A stretch of DNA of 64,000 nucleotides, taken from NCBI RefSeq assembly GCF_036347055.1, contig NZ_CP108882.1:4382501-4446500 (forward strand), read 5' to 3'. Below the pieces are notes generated by a model. That model worked only from the letters and a program-made list of their open reading frames with translations, ran no database searches and was not told where the DNA came from. A program made the translations under genes and the position numbers. This stretch comes from Streptomyces sp. NBC_00820 (GTDB lineage: Bacteria > Actinomycetota > Actinomycetes > Streptomycetales > Streptomycetaceae). Below, in pieces: positions 40,011 through 48,221 of this stretch (position 1 is the first letter of the stretch; every line of letters starts with the position of its first letter).

Positions 40011-40799
40011 GTGAGTAACGAAGAGATCACGCTGACCGCGGCCGGCGCGGAAGTGAGCGTGCGGCCCGGGAACGGCGGCCGTATCGGCGGGCTCCGGATC
40101 GACGGCGTGGAGCTGCTGCGGCAGGGCGAACGGTACGGGTGCTTCCCGATGGTGCCCTGGTGCGGGCGGATCAGGGACGGCCGCTTCCTGGACGGCGGTG
40201 CCGTCCGGCAGATGCCGCTCAACGCCCCGCCGCACGCCATCCACGGCACCGCCCGCAACGGCCCCTGGCGCACCGCCCGCACCTCGGCGAACGAGGCGGT
40301 GCTGACGTGCGAACTGGCCGACCCCTGGCCGTACCCCGGCCGCGTCACCCAGGTCGTCACGCTGGCCGAGGACAGCCTGACGCTGACGATGTCCGTCGAG
40401 ACGTACGACGACTCCTTCCCGGCGCAGATCGGCTGGCACCCCTGGTTCAACCGCAACCTGGGCGGCGAGGACGCGCGGCTGGACTTCACCCCGGCCTGGC
40501 AGGAGGAGCGCGGCGAGGACCACCTGCCCACCGGCCGCCGGACCGACCCGAAGCCCGGCCCGTGGGACGACTGCTTCGGCATGCCCGGCGGCGTCGACGT
40601 CACCCTCACCTGGCCCGGACAGCTGGAGCTGAAGGTCGGCAGCAGGGAGGAGTGGGTGGTCGTCTACGACGAGCAGGCGGAGGCCCTGTGCGTGGAGCCG
40701 CAGACCGGTCCGCCCAACGGCCTGAACACCCGGCCGCGCCTGGTCACGCCGCTGGAACCGCTGGAGGCCTCCACCACCTGGAGCTGGCGCCGCCTCTAA
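40011..40799 (+). CDS. Aldose 1-epimerase family protein
   Basis: 262 aa. Galactose-mutarotase fold with GNGGRIGGLRIDGVELL, FPMVPWCGRIRDG, catalytic-region HAIHGTARNGPW (His), GWHPWFNR (second His) and CVEPQTGPPNGLN (catalytic Glu). It interconverts sugar anomers. GTG 40011. The stop is 11 nt upstream of pyrE on the same strand, suggesting co-transcription. Confidence 0.93.
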   Translation: MSNEEITLTAAGAEVSVRPGNGGRIGGLRIDGVELLRQGERYGCFPMVPWCGRIRDGRFLDGGAVRQMPLNAPPHAIHGTARNGPWRTARTSANEAVLTCELADPWPYPGRVTQVVTLAEDSLTLTMSVETYDDSFPAQIGWHPWFNRNLGGEDARLDFTPAWQEERGEDHLPTGRRTDPKPGPWDDCFGMPGGVDVTLTWPGQLELKVGSREEWVVVYDEQAEALCVEPQTGPPNGLNTRPRLVTPLEPLEASTTWSWRRL

Positions 40800-40809
40800 G
40801 CTGGGCGGC

Positions 40810-41358
40810 ATGACGGACGTACGTGGCGAGCTGCTGCAGCAGATCAAGGACAAGGCCGTGGTGCACGGCAAGGTGACCCTCTCCTCGGGTCTGGAGGCCG
40901 ACTACTACGTCGACCTGCGCCGCATCACCCTCGACGGCGAGGCCGCCCCGCTGGTCGGCCAGGTGCTCCTGGACCTCACCGCGGACCTCGACTTCGACGC
41001 GGTGGGCGGCCTCACCATGGGCGCCGACCCGGTCGCGGCCGCCATGCTGCACGCCGCCGCCGCGCGCGGGCGCAAGCTGGACGCCTTCGTCGTACGCAAG
41101 GCGGCGAAGGCGCACGGCATGCAGCGGCAGGTGGAAGGACCGGACATCGCGGGCCGGCGGGTGCTCGTCGTCGAGGACACCTCCACCACCGGCGGTTCGC
41201 CGCTGACCGCCGTCGAGGCGGTGCGCGCGGCCGGCGCCGAGGTCGTCGCCGTCGCGACCATCGTCGACCGGGCCACCGGCGCCGCGGAGAAGATCGAGGC
41301 CGGCGCGGGCGTTCCGTACCGGTTCGCCTTCTCGAAGGATGAACTGGGGCTGGACTGA
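40810..41358 (+). CDS. pyrE: Orotate phosphoribosyltransferase
   Basis: 182 aa. PRPP loop VLVVEDTSTTGGSPLTAVEA, orotate-binding VTLSSGLEADYYVDLRRITL, and the catalytic flexible loop VRKAAKAHGMQRQVEG with paired basic residues. It makes OMP from orotate in de novo pyrimidine synthesis. ATG 40810; no separate ribosome-binding site is needed if translated with the preceding gene. fba follows after 160 bp. I recall pyrE and fba being adjacent in S. coelicolor. Confidence 0.97.
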   Translation: MTDVRGELLQQIKDKAVVHGKVTLSSGLEADYYVDLRRITLDGEAAPLVGQVLLDLTADLDFDAVGGLTMGADPVAAAMLHAAAARGRKLDAFVVRKAAKAHGMQRQVEGPDIAGRRVLVVEDTSTTGGSPLTAVEAVRAAGAEVVAVATIVDRATGAAEKIEAGAGVPYRFAFSKDELGLD

Positions 41359-41520
41359 CGCGACGGTTTGACCTGGACTTGTCCCGGGCTCGTCCGACGG
41401 GCCGTCCATTGCCGTCCATCGGGTCATGTCTGGAAAGATGGGGACGACGCCGATGTCGCCCGCAGGTCTAGGTCAGGGCCCCAACGCAGAACCTCAACCC
41501 GCAACCCAAGGAGCGGACAG

Positions 41521-42543
41521 ATGCCCATCGCAACTCCCGAGGTCTACAACGAGATGCTCGACCGGGCGAAGGCGGGCAGGTTCGCCTACCCGGCCATCAA
41601 CGTCACCTCGAGCCAGACCCTGAACGCCGCCCTGCGCGGCTTCGCGGAGGCGGAGAGCGACGGCATCGTCCAGATCTCGACCGGCGGTGCCGAGTTCCTC
41701 GGCGGCCAGTACAGCAAGGACATGGTGACCGGCGCGGTCGCGCTCGCGGAGTACGCGCACATCATCGCCGAGAAGTACCCGGTCCAGATCGCGCTGCACA
41801 CCGACCACTGCCCGAAGGACAAGCTGGACGGGTACGTCCGTCCGCTGCTCGCCCTGTCCGAGGAGCGCGTGAAGGCCGGTCAGAACCCGCTGTTCCAGTC
41901 GCACATGTGGGACGGCTCCGCCGAGACCCTCGCCGACAACCTGGCCGTCGCCCAGGAACTGCTGGAGCAGGCCCGCCGCGCCAACATCATCCTCGAGGTG
42001 GAGATCACCCCGACCGGTGGCGAGGAGGACGGTGTCACGCACGAGATCAACGACGAGCTGTACACCACCGTCGACGACGCGATCCGCACCGTCGAGGCCC
42101 TCGGCCTGGGCGAGAAGGGCCGCTACCTGCTGGCCGCCTCCTTCGGCAACGTGCACGGCGTGTACAAGCCGGGCAACGTCGTCCTGCGTCCCGAGCTGCT
42201 GAAGGAGCTGAACGACGGCGTCGCCGCCAAGTTCGGCAAGCAGTCGCCGTTCGACTTCGTCTTCCACGGCGGCTCCGGCTCCAGCGAGCAGGAGATCCTC
42301 ACCGCGCTGGAGAACGGCGTCGTGAAGATGAACATCGACACCGACACGCAGTACGCCTTCACCCGTCCGGTCGCCGGTCACATGTTCGCGAACTACGACG
42401 GCGTCCTGAAGGTCGACGGCGAGGTCGGCAACAAGAAGGCCTACGACCCGCGCACCTGGGGCAAGCTGGCCGAGGAGTCGATGGCCGCGCGTGTCCTCGT
42501 GGCCGCGAACAACCTGCGCTCGGCGGGCAACAAGATCAAGTAG
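41521..42543 (+). CDS. fba: Fructose-bisphosphate aldolase, class II
   Basis: 340 aa. Zinc-dependent aldolase: LHTDHCPKDKLD (metal-binding His pair, catalytic Asp), EVEITPTGGEEDGV, FGNVHGVYKPGN (His), FVFHGGSGSSEQEI (His and substrate-phosphate Gly/Ser) and NIDTDTQYAF. Central glycolysis and gluconeogenesis. ATG 41521 follows AAGGAGCGGACAG; the open frame reaches upstream to 41368 without initiation signals. A terminator follows. Confidence 0.98.
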   Translation: MPIATPEVYNEMLDRAKAGRFAYPAINVTSSQTLNAALRGFAEAESDGIVQISTGGAEFLGGQYSKDMVTGAVALAEYAHIIAEKYPVQIALHTDHCPKDKLDGYVRPLLALSEERVKAGQNPLFQSHMWDGSAETLADNLAVAQELLEQARRANIILEVEITPTGGEEDGVTHEINDELYTTVDDAIRTVEALGLGEKGRYLLAASFGNVHGVYKPGNVVLRPELLKELNDGVAAKFGKQSPFDFVFHGGSGSSEQEILTALENGVVKMNIDTDTQYAFTRPVAGHMFANYDGVLKVDGEVGNKKAYDPRTWGKLAEESMAARVLVAANNLRSAGNKIK

Positions 42544-42563
42544 CCCCTGGCGGTACCTCCGGC

Positions 42564-42597
42564 CGGACCCGGCACCTGCTCACAGGTGCCGGGTCCG
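42564..42597 (+). terminator. fba terminator
   Basis: CGGACCCGGCACCTG and CAGGTGCCGGGTCCG, perfect 15-bp stem around CTCA. It ends only 15 nt before the MFS start, so the downstream promoter must overlap or abut it. Confidence 0.9.
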
Positions 42598-42612
42598 CTG
42601 TATACCTGGAGC

Positions 42613-44130
42613 ATGCCCGACGTCCGGCTGGCCTCGTCCCAGGGCAAGTGGATCCTGTTCACCACGGTGCTCGGCTCCAGCATGGCCCTGCTGGACTCGA
42701 CGGTCGTCAACGTGGCGCTCCCGCGCATCGGCCGCGACCTCGGTACCGGGCTCGCCGCCCTGCAGTGGACGGTCAACGCGTACATGCTCACGCTGGCGGG
42801 CCTGATCCTGCTGGGCGGTTCGCTGGGCGACCGCTACGGCCGGCGGAAGATCTTCGTTCTCGGGGTGGTCTGGTTCGCGGCGGCCTCCCTGCTCTGCGGC
42901 CTCGCCCCGAACGCCGCCGTCCTGATCGGCGCCCGCGCCCTGCAGGGCATCGGCGGCGCGCTCCTCACCCCAGGCTCCCTCGCGCTCATCCAGGCCTCCT
43001 TCGACCCCGAGGACCGCAGCCGGGCGGTCGGCCTGTGGTCCGGCTTCGGCGGCATCGGCGCGGCCGTCGGCCCCTTCGTGGGCGGCTGGCTGGTGGACGG
43101 CCCCGGCTGGCGCTGGGTGTTCCTGCTGAACGTGCCGGTGGCGCTGGTGTGCGTGCCGGTGGCGCTGCGGCACGTACCGGAGTCCGACGCGGCCACCTCC
43201 GGCGAGGGCGTCCCGCAGGGCCGCTTCGACGTCCTCGGCGCGGCCCTGGGCGCCCTGGCGCTGGCCCTGGTGACGTACGCCCTGATCGAGGCCCGTGAGC
43301 TCTCCCCGGCGGTCGTGGTGAGCGCGGTGGCGGGCGTGGCCGCGGCGGTGGCCTTCGTGTACGTCGAGCATCACCGCGCGAACCCGATGCTCCCGCCGGG
43401 CATCTTCGCCTCGCGCCAGTTCACGGCCGTCAACCTGGTCACCCTGTGCGTGTACGGGGCCTTCGGCGGCTTCTTCTTCCTCACCGCGCTCCAGCTCCAG
43501 GTGGTGGCGGGCTACTCGCCGCTGGGGGCCGGTACGGCCCTGCTGCCGACCACCGTCCTGATGCTGCTGTTCTCGGCCCGCTCCGGCGCCCTCGCCGACC
43601 GCACGGGCCCCCGGCTGCCGCTGACGGTGGGCCCGCTGCTGTGCGCGGCGGCGATGCTGCTGATGCTGCGGGTGGGCCGGGACGCGGACTACCCGACGGA
43701 CGTCCTGCCCGCCCTGCTCGTCATGGGCGCCGGCATGGTCACCCTGGTCGCCCCGCTGACCGCCACGGTCCTCGCATCTGTCGACACCGCCCGCGCCGGT
43801 CTGGCCAGCGGCATCAACAACGCGGCGGCGCGGGTGGCGGGCCTGATCGCGGTGGCCGCGCTGCCGCTGCTGACCGGCATGGGCCCGGAGGCCTACCGCT
43901 CCCCGCCCGCCTTCGACGCGGCGTTCGACAAGGCCATGCCGATCTGCGCGGGTGTGCTGGTGCTGGGCTCGGTGCTCGCGTTCTCCCTGGTCCGCCGCCC
44001 GGCCCCGGACCACCGCAGACCGGAGTGCCGACGCCACGCCTGCGTGCCGTTCCCGCCCCTGGAGCAACCGGGAGACGCCGCCACGTCTTCCGGCGCCACG
44101 TCTTCCGCCGCTGGTCGAGCCGCCGGGTGA
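42613..44130 (+). CDS. MFS drug-efflux transporter, DHA2 (14-helix) family
   Basis: 505 aa with about 14 membrane helices. DHA2 signatures: motif C region near LDSTVVNVALPRIGRDL, the cytoplasmic loop GGSLGDRYGRRKIF (motif A), ALQGIGGALLTPGSLALI and GFGGIGAAVGPFVGGWLV. It expels drugs or metabolites using the proton gradient. TATACC (42602-42607) lies 6 nt before ATG 42613, so the mRNA may be leaderless. The C-terminal 45 residues are a hydrophilic Ser/Ala tail. No adjacent TetR-type regulator. Confidence 0.92.
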   Translation: MPDVRLASSQGKWILFTTVLGSSMALLDSTVVNVALPRIGRDLGTGLAALQWTVNAYMLTLAGLILLGGSLGDRYGRRKIFVLGVVWFAAASLLCGLAPNAAVLIGARALQGIGGALLTPGSLALIQASFDPEDRSRAVGLWSGFGGIGAAVGPFVGGWLVDGPGWRWVFLLNVPVALVCVPVALRHVPESDAATSGEGVPQGRFDVLGAALGALALALVTYALIEARELSPAVVVSAVAGVAAAVAFVYVEHHRANPMLPPGIFASRQFTAVNLVTLCVYGAFGGFFFLTALQLQVVAGYSPLGAGTALLPTTVLMLLFSARSGALADRTGPRLPLTVGPLLCAAAMLLMLRVGRDADYPTDVLPALLVMGAGMVTLVAPLTATVLASVDTARAGLASGINNAAARVAGLIAVAALPLLTGMGPEAYRSPPAFDAAFDKAMPICAGVLVLGSVLAFSLVRRPAPDHRRPECRRHACVPFPPLEQPGDAATSSGATSSAAGRAAG

Positions 44131-44265
44131 TCCCGGGGCGGCCGAGGTAGCCGGGGCGGCCGGGGCGCCGAGTCCGCGTGCGGTGCGGGCGGCCGTGGAA
44201 TCCGGCTTCCTCGGCGGGTGCGGGCAACCGTCACCGACCGAGGGCGATGCAGCAGACTGGGGCCC

Positions 44266-44679
44266 ATGACGATTCACGAGAACCTCCTCGGCGGCCCGCC
44301 CCCCACCCACCTCCCCGACGAGCCGGAGCCCCGCGAGCTGCTCGCGGGCGGCACCGACCCGGCGGACGTCGCCGCCAAGTACCCCACCTCCTCCCTCGCC
44401 TGGGCCCAGCTGGCCGACGACGCCTTCGAGCGGGGCTCGGTCGTGGAGTCGTACGCCTACGCCCGTACGGGCTACCACCGCGGCCTGGACGTCCTGCGCC
44501 GCAACGGCTGGAAGGGCCACGGCCCGGTGCCGTGGGAGCACGAGCCCAACCGCGGCTTCCTGCGCGCCCTGCACGCCCTCGCCCGCGCCGCGCAGACGAT
44601 CGGCGAGCAGGAGGAGTACGCCCGCTGCACCCAGTTCCTGAAGGACTCCTCCCCGACGGCGGCCCAGACCCTGGGCTGA
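44266..44679 (+). CDS. DUF3151 family protein
   Basis: 137 aa, soluble, helical. Conserved-looking segments: TIHENLLGGPPPTHLP, VAAKYPTSSLAWAQLADDAF, SYAYARTGYHRGLDVLRRNGW and PNRGFLRALHALARAAQTIGE, the TPR-like pattern of actinobacterial DUF3151. Function unknown. ATG 44266 has no strong ribosome-binding site. In S. coelicolor I recall it near fba as here. Confidence 0.9.
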   Translation: MTIHENLLGGPPPTHLPDEPEPRELLAGGTDPADVAAKYPTSSLAWAQLADDAFERGSVVESYAYARTGYHRGLDVLRRNGWKGHGPVPWEHEPNRGFLRALHALARAAQTIGEQEEYARCTQFLKDSSPTAAQTLG

Positions 44680-44715
44680 CCCCTACGGGGCCCGTGGGAA
44701 ACATGACGACGGTAT

Positions 44716-44741
44716 GGCCCGTCTGGCGGCAGACGGGCCTT
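44716..44741 (+). terminator. Terminator after the DUF3151 gene
   Basis: GGCCCGTCTG and CAGACGGGCC form a perfect 10-bp stem around GCGG, followed by TT. Confidence 0.8.
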
Positions 44742-44844
44742 GCCGAATCCTGGAGGATTGCGGAGGATTCCGGTTGGGGACCGGGGCCCCCGTGCCGGCA
44801 TCGGCAGGGGCGGACCGCTACCCGGAGTAACACAGGAGACAGCG

Positions 44845-45693
44845 ATGTCCCAACAGGCTCACCCCCCTTTCGAGGCCGCTGAGCCCGAGACTCCGCATCT
44901 CGACTTCGCCGGTACGACGCCGTACGAGGACTACGTCAAGGCCGACGTGCTCACCCATCTCCAGCACACCCTCTCCGACGATCCCGGAGAGATGGTCTTC
45001 CTGGTCACGACCCAGGTGATGGAGCTGTGGTTCACGGTGCTCGTGCACGAGTGGGAGACCGCCGCCAAGGCGCTCCGCTCGGACGACGTGCCCACCGCCG
45101 TCGCCGCGCTGAAGCGGTCCGTACGGGAGCTGGAGGCGCTGAACGCCTCCTGGAAGCCGCTCGGACAGCTGACCCCGGCCCAGTTCAACTCGTACCGCAG
45201 CGCCCTCGGCGAGGGTTCCGGATTCCAGTCGGCGATGTACCGCCGCATGGAGTTCCTGCTCGGCGAGAAGTCCGCGTCCATGCTCGTCCCGCACCGGGGC
45301 GCCCCGCGCGTCCACGCGGAGCTGGAGAAGGCCCTGCACGAGCCCAGCCTGTACGACGAGGTCGTACGGCTCCTCGCGCGCCGGGGGTACGCCGTGCCGG
45401 ACGCGGTCCTGCAGCGGGACGTCGCGCGGCGCTACGAGCACTCGGACGCCGTCGAGGCGGCCTGGGCCGAGGTGTACTCCGGCGACCAGGGCAGCGAACT
45501 AGCCCGCCTGGGCGAGGCGTTGACCGACGTCGGTGAACTGGTGTGGCGCTGGCGCAACGACCACCTGGTCGCCACCCGCCGCGCGATGGGCGCCAAGCCC
45601 GGTACGGGCGGCTCCGCCGGGGTGGCCTGGCTGGAGAAGCGCGCACGCAAGAACGTTTTCCCGGAGCTGTGGACGGCGAGGTCACATGTCTGA
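44845..45693 (+). CDS. Tryptophan 2,3-dioxygenase
   Basis: 282 aa. Heme enzyme that opens the indole ring of L-tryptophan to N-formylkynurenine. Family features: YEDYVKADVL, SYRSALGEGSGFQSAMYR (substrate-carboxylate Arg, SGFQS), proximal heme His240 in WRWRNDHLVATRRAMG, and GTGGSAGV (253-260). The distal active-site block usually reads HQ(T/S)xELW; here it is TTQVMELW, so Thr56 replaces the His of Xanthomonas TDO. ATG 44845 has ACAGGAGAC upstream. Its stop overlaps the kynureninase start by 8 nt, forming an operon. Confidence 0.94.
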   Translation: MSQQAHPPFEAAEPETPHLDFAGTTPYEDYVKADVLTHLQHTLSDDPGEMVFLVTTQVMELWFTVLVHEWETAAKALRSDDVPTAVAALKRSVRELEALNASWKPLGQLTPAQFNSYRSALGEGSGFQSAMYRRMEFLLGEKSASMLVPHRGAPRVHAELEKALHEPSLYDEVVRLLARRGYAVPDAVLQRDVARRYEHSDAVEAAWAEVYSGDQGSELARLGEALTDVGELVWRWRNDHLVATRRAMGAKPGTGGSAGVAWLEKRARKNVFPELWTARSHV

Positions 45694-46906
45694 GATGAGC
45701 GAACTGGCGGTACGGGCGGCGAAGTTGGACGCCGCCGACGAACTGGCCGGGCTGCGGTCCCGCTTCGCCCTCGACACCGTGTCCGATCACGCGGCCGACG
45801 CCGCGGGGGTCTACCTGGACGGCAACTCGCTGGGCGCGCTGCCCGCGCACGTACCCGGCCGGCTGGAGGACGTCGTCCGCCGGCAGTGGGGCGAACTGCG
45901 CATCCGCTCCTGGGAGGAGAGCGGCTGGTGGACCGCGCCCGAGCGGATCGGCGACCGGATCGCCCCGCTGGTCGGCGCGGCGCCGGGGCAGATCGTGGTG
46001 GGCGACTCGACAAGTGTCAACGTGTTCAAGGCCCTTGTGGCGGCCGTCCGCATGGCGGGTGACGGCCGCGACGAGATCCTGGTCGACGCGACGACCTTCC
46101 CCACGGACGGCTACATCGCCGAGTCGGCAGCCCGCATGACCGGATGCGAGCTGCGCGCGGTGACTCCGCAGGAGGTGCCCTCGGCCCTCGGTGGCCGTAC
46201 GGCGGCGGTGCTGCTGAACCACGTCGACTACCGCACCGGCCACCTGCACGACCTGCCCGCGCTGACGGCCGCCGTCCACGCCTCGGGCGCCCTCGCGGTC
46301 TGGGACCTGTGCCACAGCGCGGGCGCGCTCCCGGTCGGCCTGGACGAGCACGGCGTCGACCTGGCCGTCGGCTGCACCTACAAGTACCTGAACGGCGGGC
46401 CCGGTTCGCCCGCGTACCTGTACGTGCGCGAGGAGCTCCAGGACCGTTTCGACTCCCCGCTGCCCGGCTGGAACTCGCACGCCGAGCCCTTCGGCATGAG
46501 CCCGGACTACGCCCCGGCCCCGGGTGCCCCGCGCGGTCGCGTCGGTACGCCGGACATCCTGTCCATGCTGGCGCTGGAGGCGTCCCTGGAAGTCTGGGAC
46601 GGGGTCTCGATCGACGCGGTGCGCGCCAAGTCCCTCGCCCTGACGGACTTCTTCCTCGAATGCGTCGAGGCACGCACCGAGCCCGGCCGCCTCGAGTGCC
46701 TGACCCCCCGGGAGCACGCGCGGCGCGGCAGCCAGGTCGCGCTGCGCTGCGCCGACGCCGGGAAGGTGATGGAGCGGCTGATCGAGCGGGGCGTGGTGGG
46801 CGACTTCCGCCGTCCCGACGTGCTCCGCTTCGGCTTCACGCCGCTGTACGTCGGCTTCGCCGAGGTGGAGCGGGCGGCGCGGGTGCTGGGAGAGGTGCTG
46901 ACGTAA
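45686..46906 (+). CDS. kynU: Kynureninase
   Basis: 406 aa, PLP enzyme cleaving kynurenine to anthranilate and alanine. GVYLDGNSLGALP and WWTAPERIGDRIAPLVGA match the family N-terminus; the Schiff-base Lys233 is in VGCTYKYLNGGPGSPAYLYV; the PLP-ring Asp is in AVWDLCHSAGALPV. ATG 45686 overlaps the dioxygenase gene; ATG 45695 is an alternative. A strong terminator follows, separating it from the probable formamidase gene. Confidence 0.96.
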   Translation: MSEMSELAVRAAKLDAADELAGLRSRFALDTVSDHAADAAGVYLDGNSLGALPAHVPGRLEDVVRRQWGELRIRSWEESGWWTAPERIGDRIAPLVGAAPGQIVVGDSTSVNVFKALVAAVRMAGDGRDEILVDATTFPTDGYIAESAARMTGCELRAVTPQEVPSALGGRTAAVLLNHVDYRTGHLHDLPALTAAVHASGALAVWDLCHSAGALPVGLDEHGVDLAVGCTYKYLNGGPGSPAYLYVREELQDRFDSPLPGWNSHAEPFGMSPDYAPAPGAPRGRVGTPDILSMLALEASLEVWDGVSIDAVRAKSLALTDFFLECVEARTEPGRLECLTPREHARRGSQVALRCADAGKVMERLIERGVVGDFRRPDVLRFGFTPLYVGFAEVERAARVLGEVLT

Positions 46907-46923
46907 CGGCCGCGTTCGCGGGC

Positions 46924-46965
46924 AGGGGCGTGTGGGGGCCGGCCGTTCGGCCCCCACACGCCCCT
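46924..46965 (+). terminator. Terminator after kynureninase
   Basis: AGGGGCGTGTGGGGGCC and GGCCCCCACACGCCCCT pair perfectly (17 bp) around an 8-nt loop. Confidence 0.92.
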
Positions 46966-47173
46966 CGGGCAGCCCCGGCGGCCGCCCTTGCGCGGCCGAA
47001 CTCCGCACGGAAAGAACCGTTTTCCTCTGACCCTGCGTCATATCCCCATGTCGCCGCACGTCACTGGCCTGATAGCGTCCGCGCCAACGGCCGATTTCGA
47101 CCCTGGACCGCCAAGCCCTCCCCCCGTGCCGAAAGCCGGGGAGGTGCCCCCACCGTCGCTGAGAGGTTGGAGC

Positions 47174-48088
47174 ATGCCGGACGACGCCGCCGCAGCCCGC
47201 GCCGCCGCCGAGGAGGAGTCGGCGTTCTCCCACCCACCGGTGGACCCCGACGTCACCGCCGCGTACGGCGACCACCCCGACCAGGTGATCGACTTCTACG
47301 CCCCGCGGACCCCGGACGCCCCCGCCGCCTCGACCCCGCTGGTCGTGGTCCTGCACGGCGGAGCCTGGCGCGCCGCCTACGACCGCCGCCACATCACCCC
47401 CTTCGCGGACTACCTGGCGCGCAAGGGCTTCGCGGTCGCCAACGTGGAGTACCGGCGCGGCGGCGACCCCCTGATCCCCGCGCAGAACGCGGGCGACGCG
47501 CCAGGTACCGAAACCCCGGCCGCCATCGCCGGCCGCTGGCCCGACACCTTCGACGACGTGGCCGCCGCCCTGGACGCCCTCCCCGCCCTGGTGCGCGAGG
47601 CACTCCCGCGGGCCGACCCGCGCCGCACGGTCCTCACCGGCCACTCGGCCGGCGGCCACCTCGCGCTGTGGGCCGCGGCCCGCCACGTCCTGCCCGCCGA
47701 CGCGCCCTGGCGCACCGACCGCCCGGCGGCCCTGCGCGGCGTGGTCGCCCTGGCCCCCATCGCCGACTTCGAGGTCGCGGAGAAGCTGGACGTCTGCGGC
47801 AACGCGGCCCTCCAACTCCTCGGCGGAGCGGACCACTTCCCCGAGCGCCGGCCGTACGCCGACCCCGCCCTCCTGCTCCCGACCGGGATCGCGACCACCC
47901 TGGTCCAGGGCCGCGCCGACCTGGACGTCCCGCAGATGGTCGCGGAGTCGTACGCGGACGCGGCGGCCAAGGCGGGCGAGGTGGTGGGCCTGACCCTGCT
48001 GGAGGACGTCGGCCACTTCCCGCTGATCGACCCGGCGGCGGACGCGTGCGCGGTGGTGGCGGAGGAGATCGCCCAGCTCGCCTGGTGA
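47174..48088 (+). CDS. Alpha/beta hydrolase, probable kynurenine formamidase
   Basis: 304 aa, cytoplasmic. Oxyanion motif LHGGAWRAAYDRRH, nucleophile elbow GHSAGGHLALW (Ser), catalytic Asp in QGRADLDVP, and His in DVGHFPLIDP. HGGAW plus GHSAGG is the pattern of hormone-sensitive-lipase-type kynurenine formamidases. The gene lies directly after the dioxygenase and kynureninase genes, and formamidase is the missing middle step, so the assignment is inferred from context. ATG 47174 has GAGAGGTTGGAG upstream; an in-frame ATG at 47048 lies in a poorly coding Pro-rich stretch. Confidence 0.8.
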   Translation: MPDDAAAARAAAEEESAFSHPPVDPDVTAAYGDHPDQVIDFYAPRTPDAPAASTPLVVVLHGGAWRAAYDRRHITPFADYLARKGFAVANVEYRRGGDPLIPAQNAGDAPGTETPAAIAGRWPDTFDDVAAALDALPALVREALPRADPRRTVLTGHSAGGHLALWAAARHVLPADAPWRTDRPAALRGVVALAPIADFEVAEKLDVCGNAALQLLGGADHFPERRPYADPALLLPTGIATTLVQGRADLDVPQMVAESYADAAAKAGEVVGLTLLEDVGHFPLIDPAADACAVVAEEIAQLAW

Positions 48089-48098
48089 CCCGGTCATA

Positions 48099-48127
48099 CC
48101 CGTAGTACCTGAGAGCTACGGCTCAGG
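48099..48127 (+). promoter_or_regulatory. Regulatory motif CCCGTAGTACCTGAG with inverted repeat
   Basis: CCCGTAGTACCTGAG at 48099-48113 overlaps an inverted repeat CCTGAG-N8-CTCAGG (48108-48127), about 100 bp before the secreted-hydrolase gene. The same 15-mer occurs before the second histidine kinase gene (52680-52694). Confidence 0.4.
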
Positions 48128-48221
48128 ACGGCTCCCCGGCGGGACGCGGTCTACCTCCCCCGATTTCTAACTTCCTTGTCAGCCAAGCCCGATGACCGGG
48201 CCGACTGAGAGGAAGACCATC

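Noticed and set aside
37185..40871. 1228-codon open frame on the minus strand
   Set aside because: It is antisense to DUF2617, spermidine-synthase, SRPBCC and aldose-epimerase genes, has no domain or start signal, and is the normal result of high GC content.
45185..48097. 970-codon open frame on the minus strand
   Set aside because: Antisense to the dioxygenase, kynureninase and hydrolase genes, which have clear catalytic motifs.
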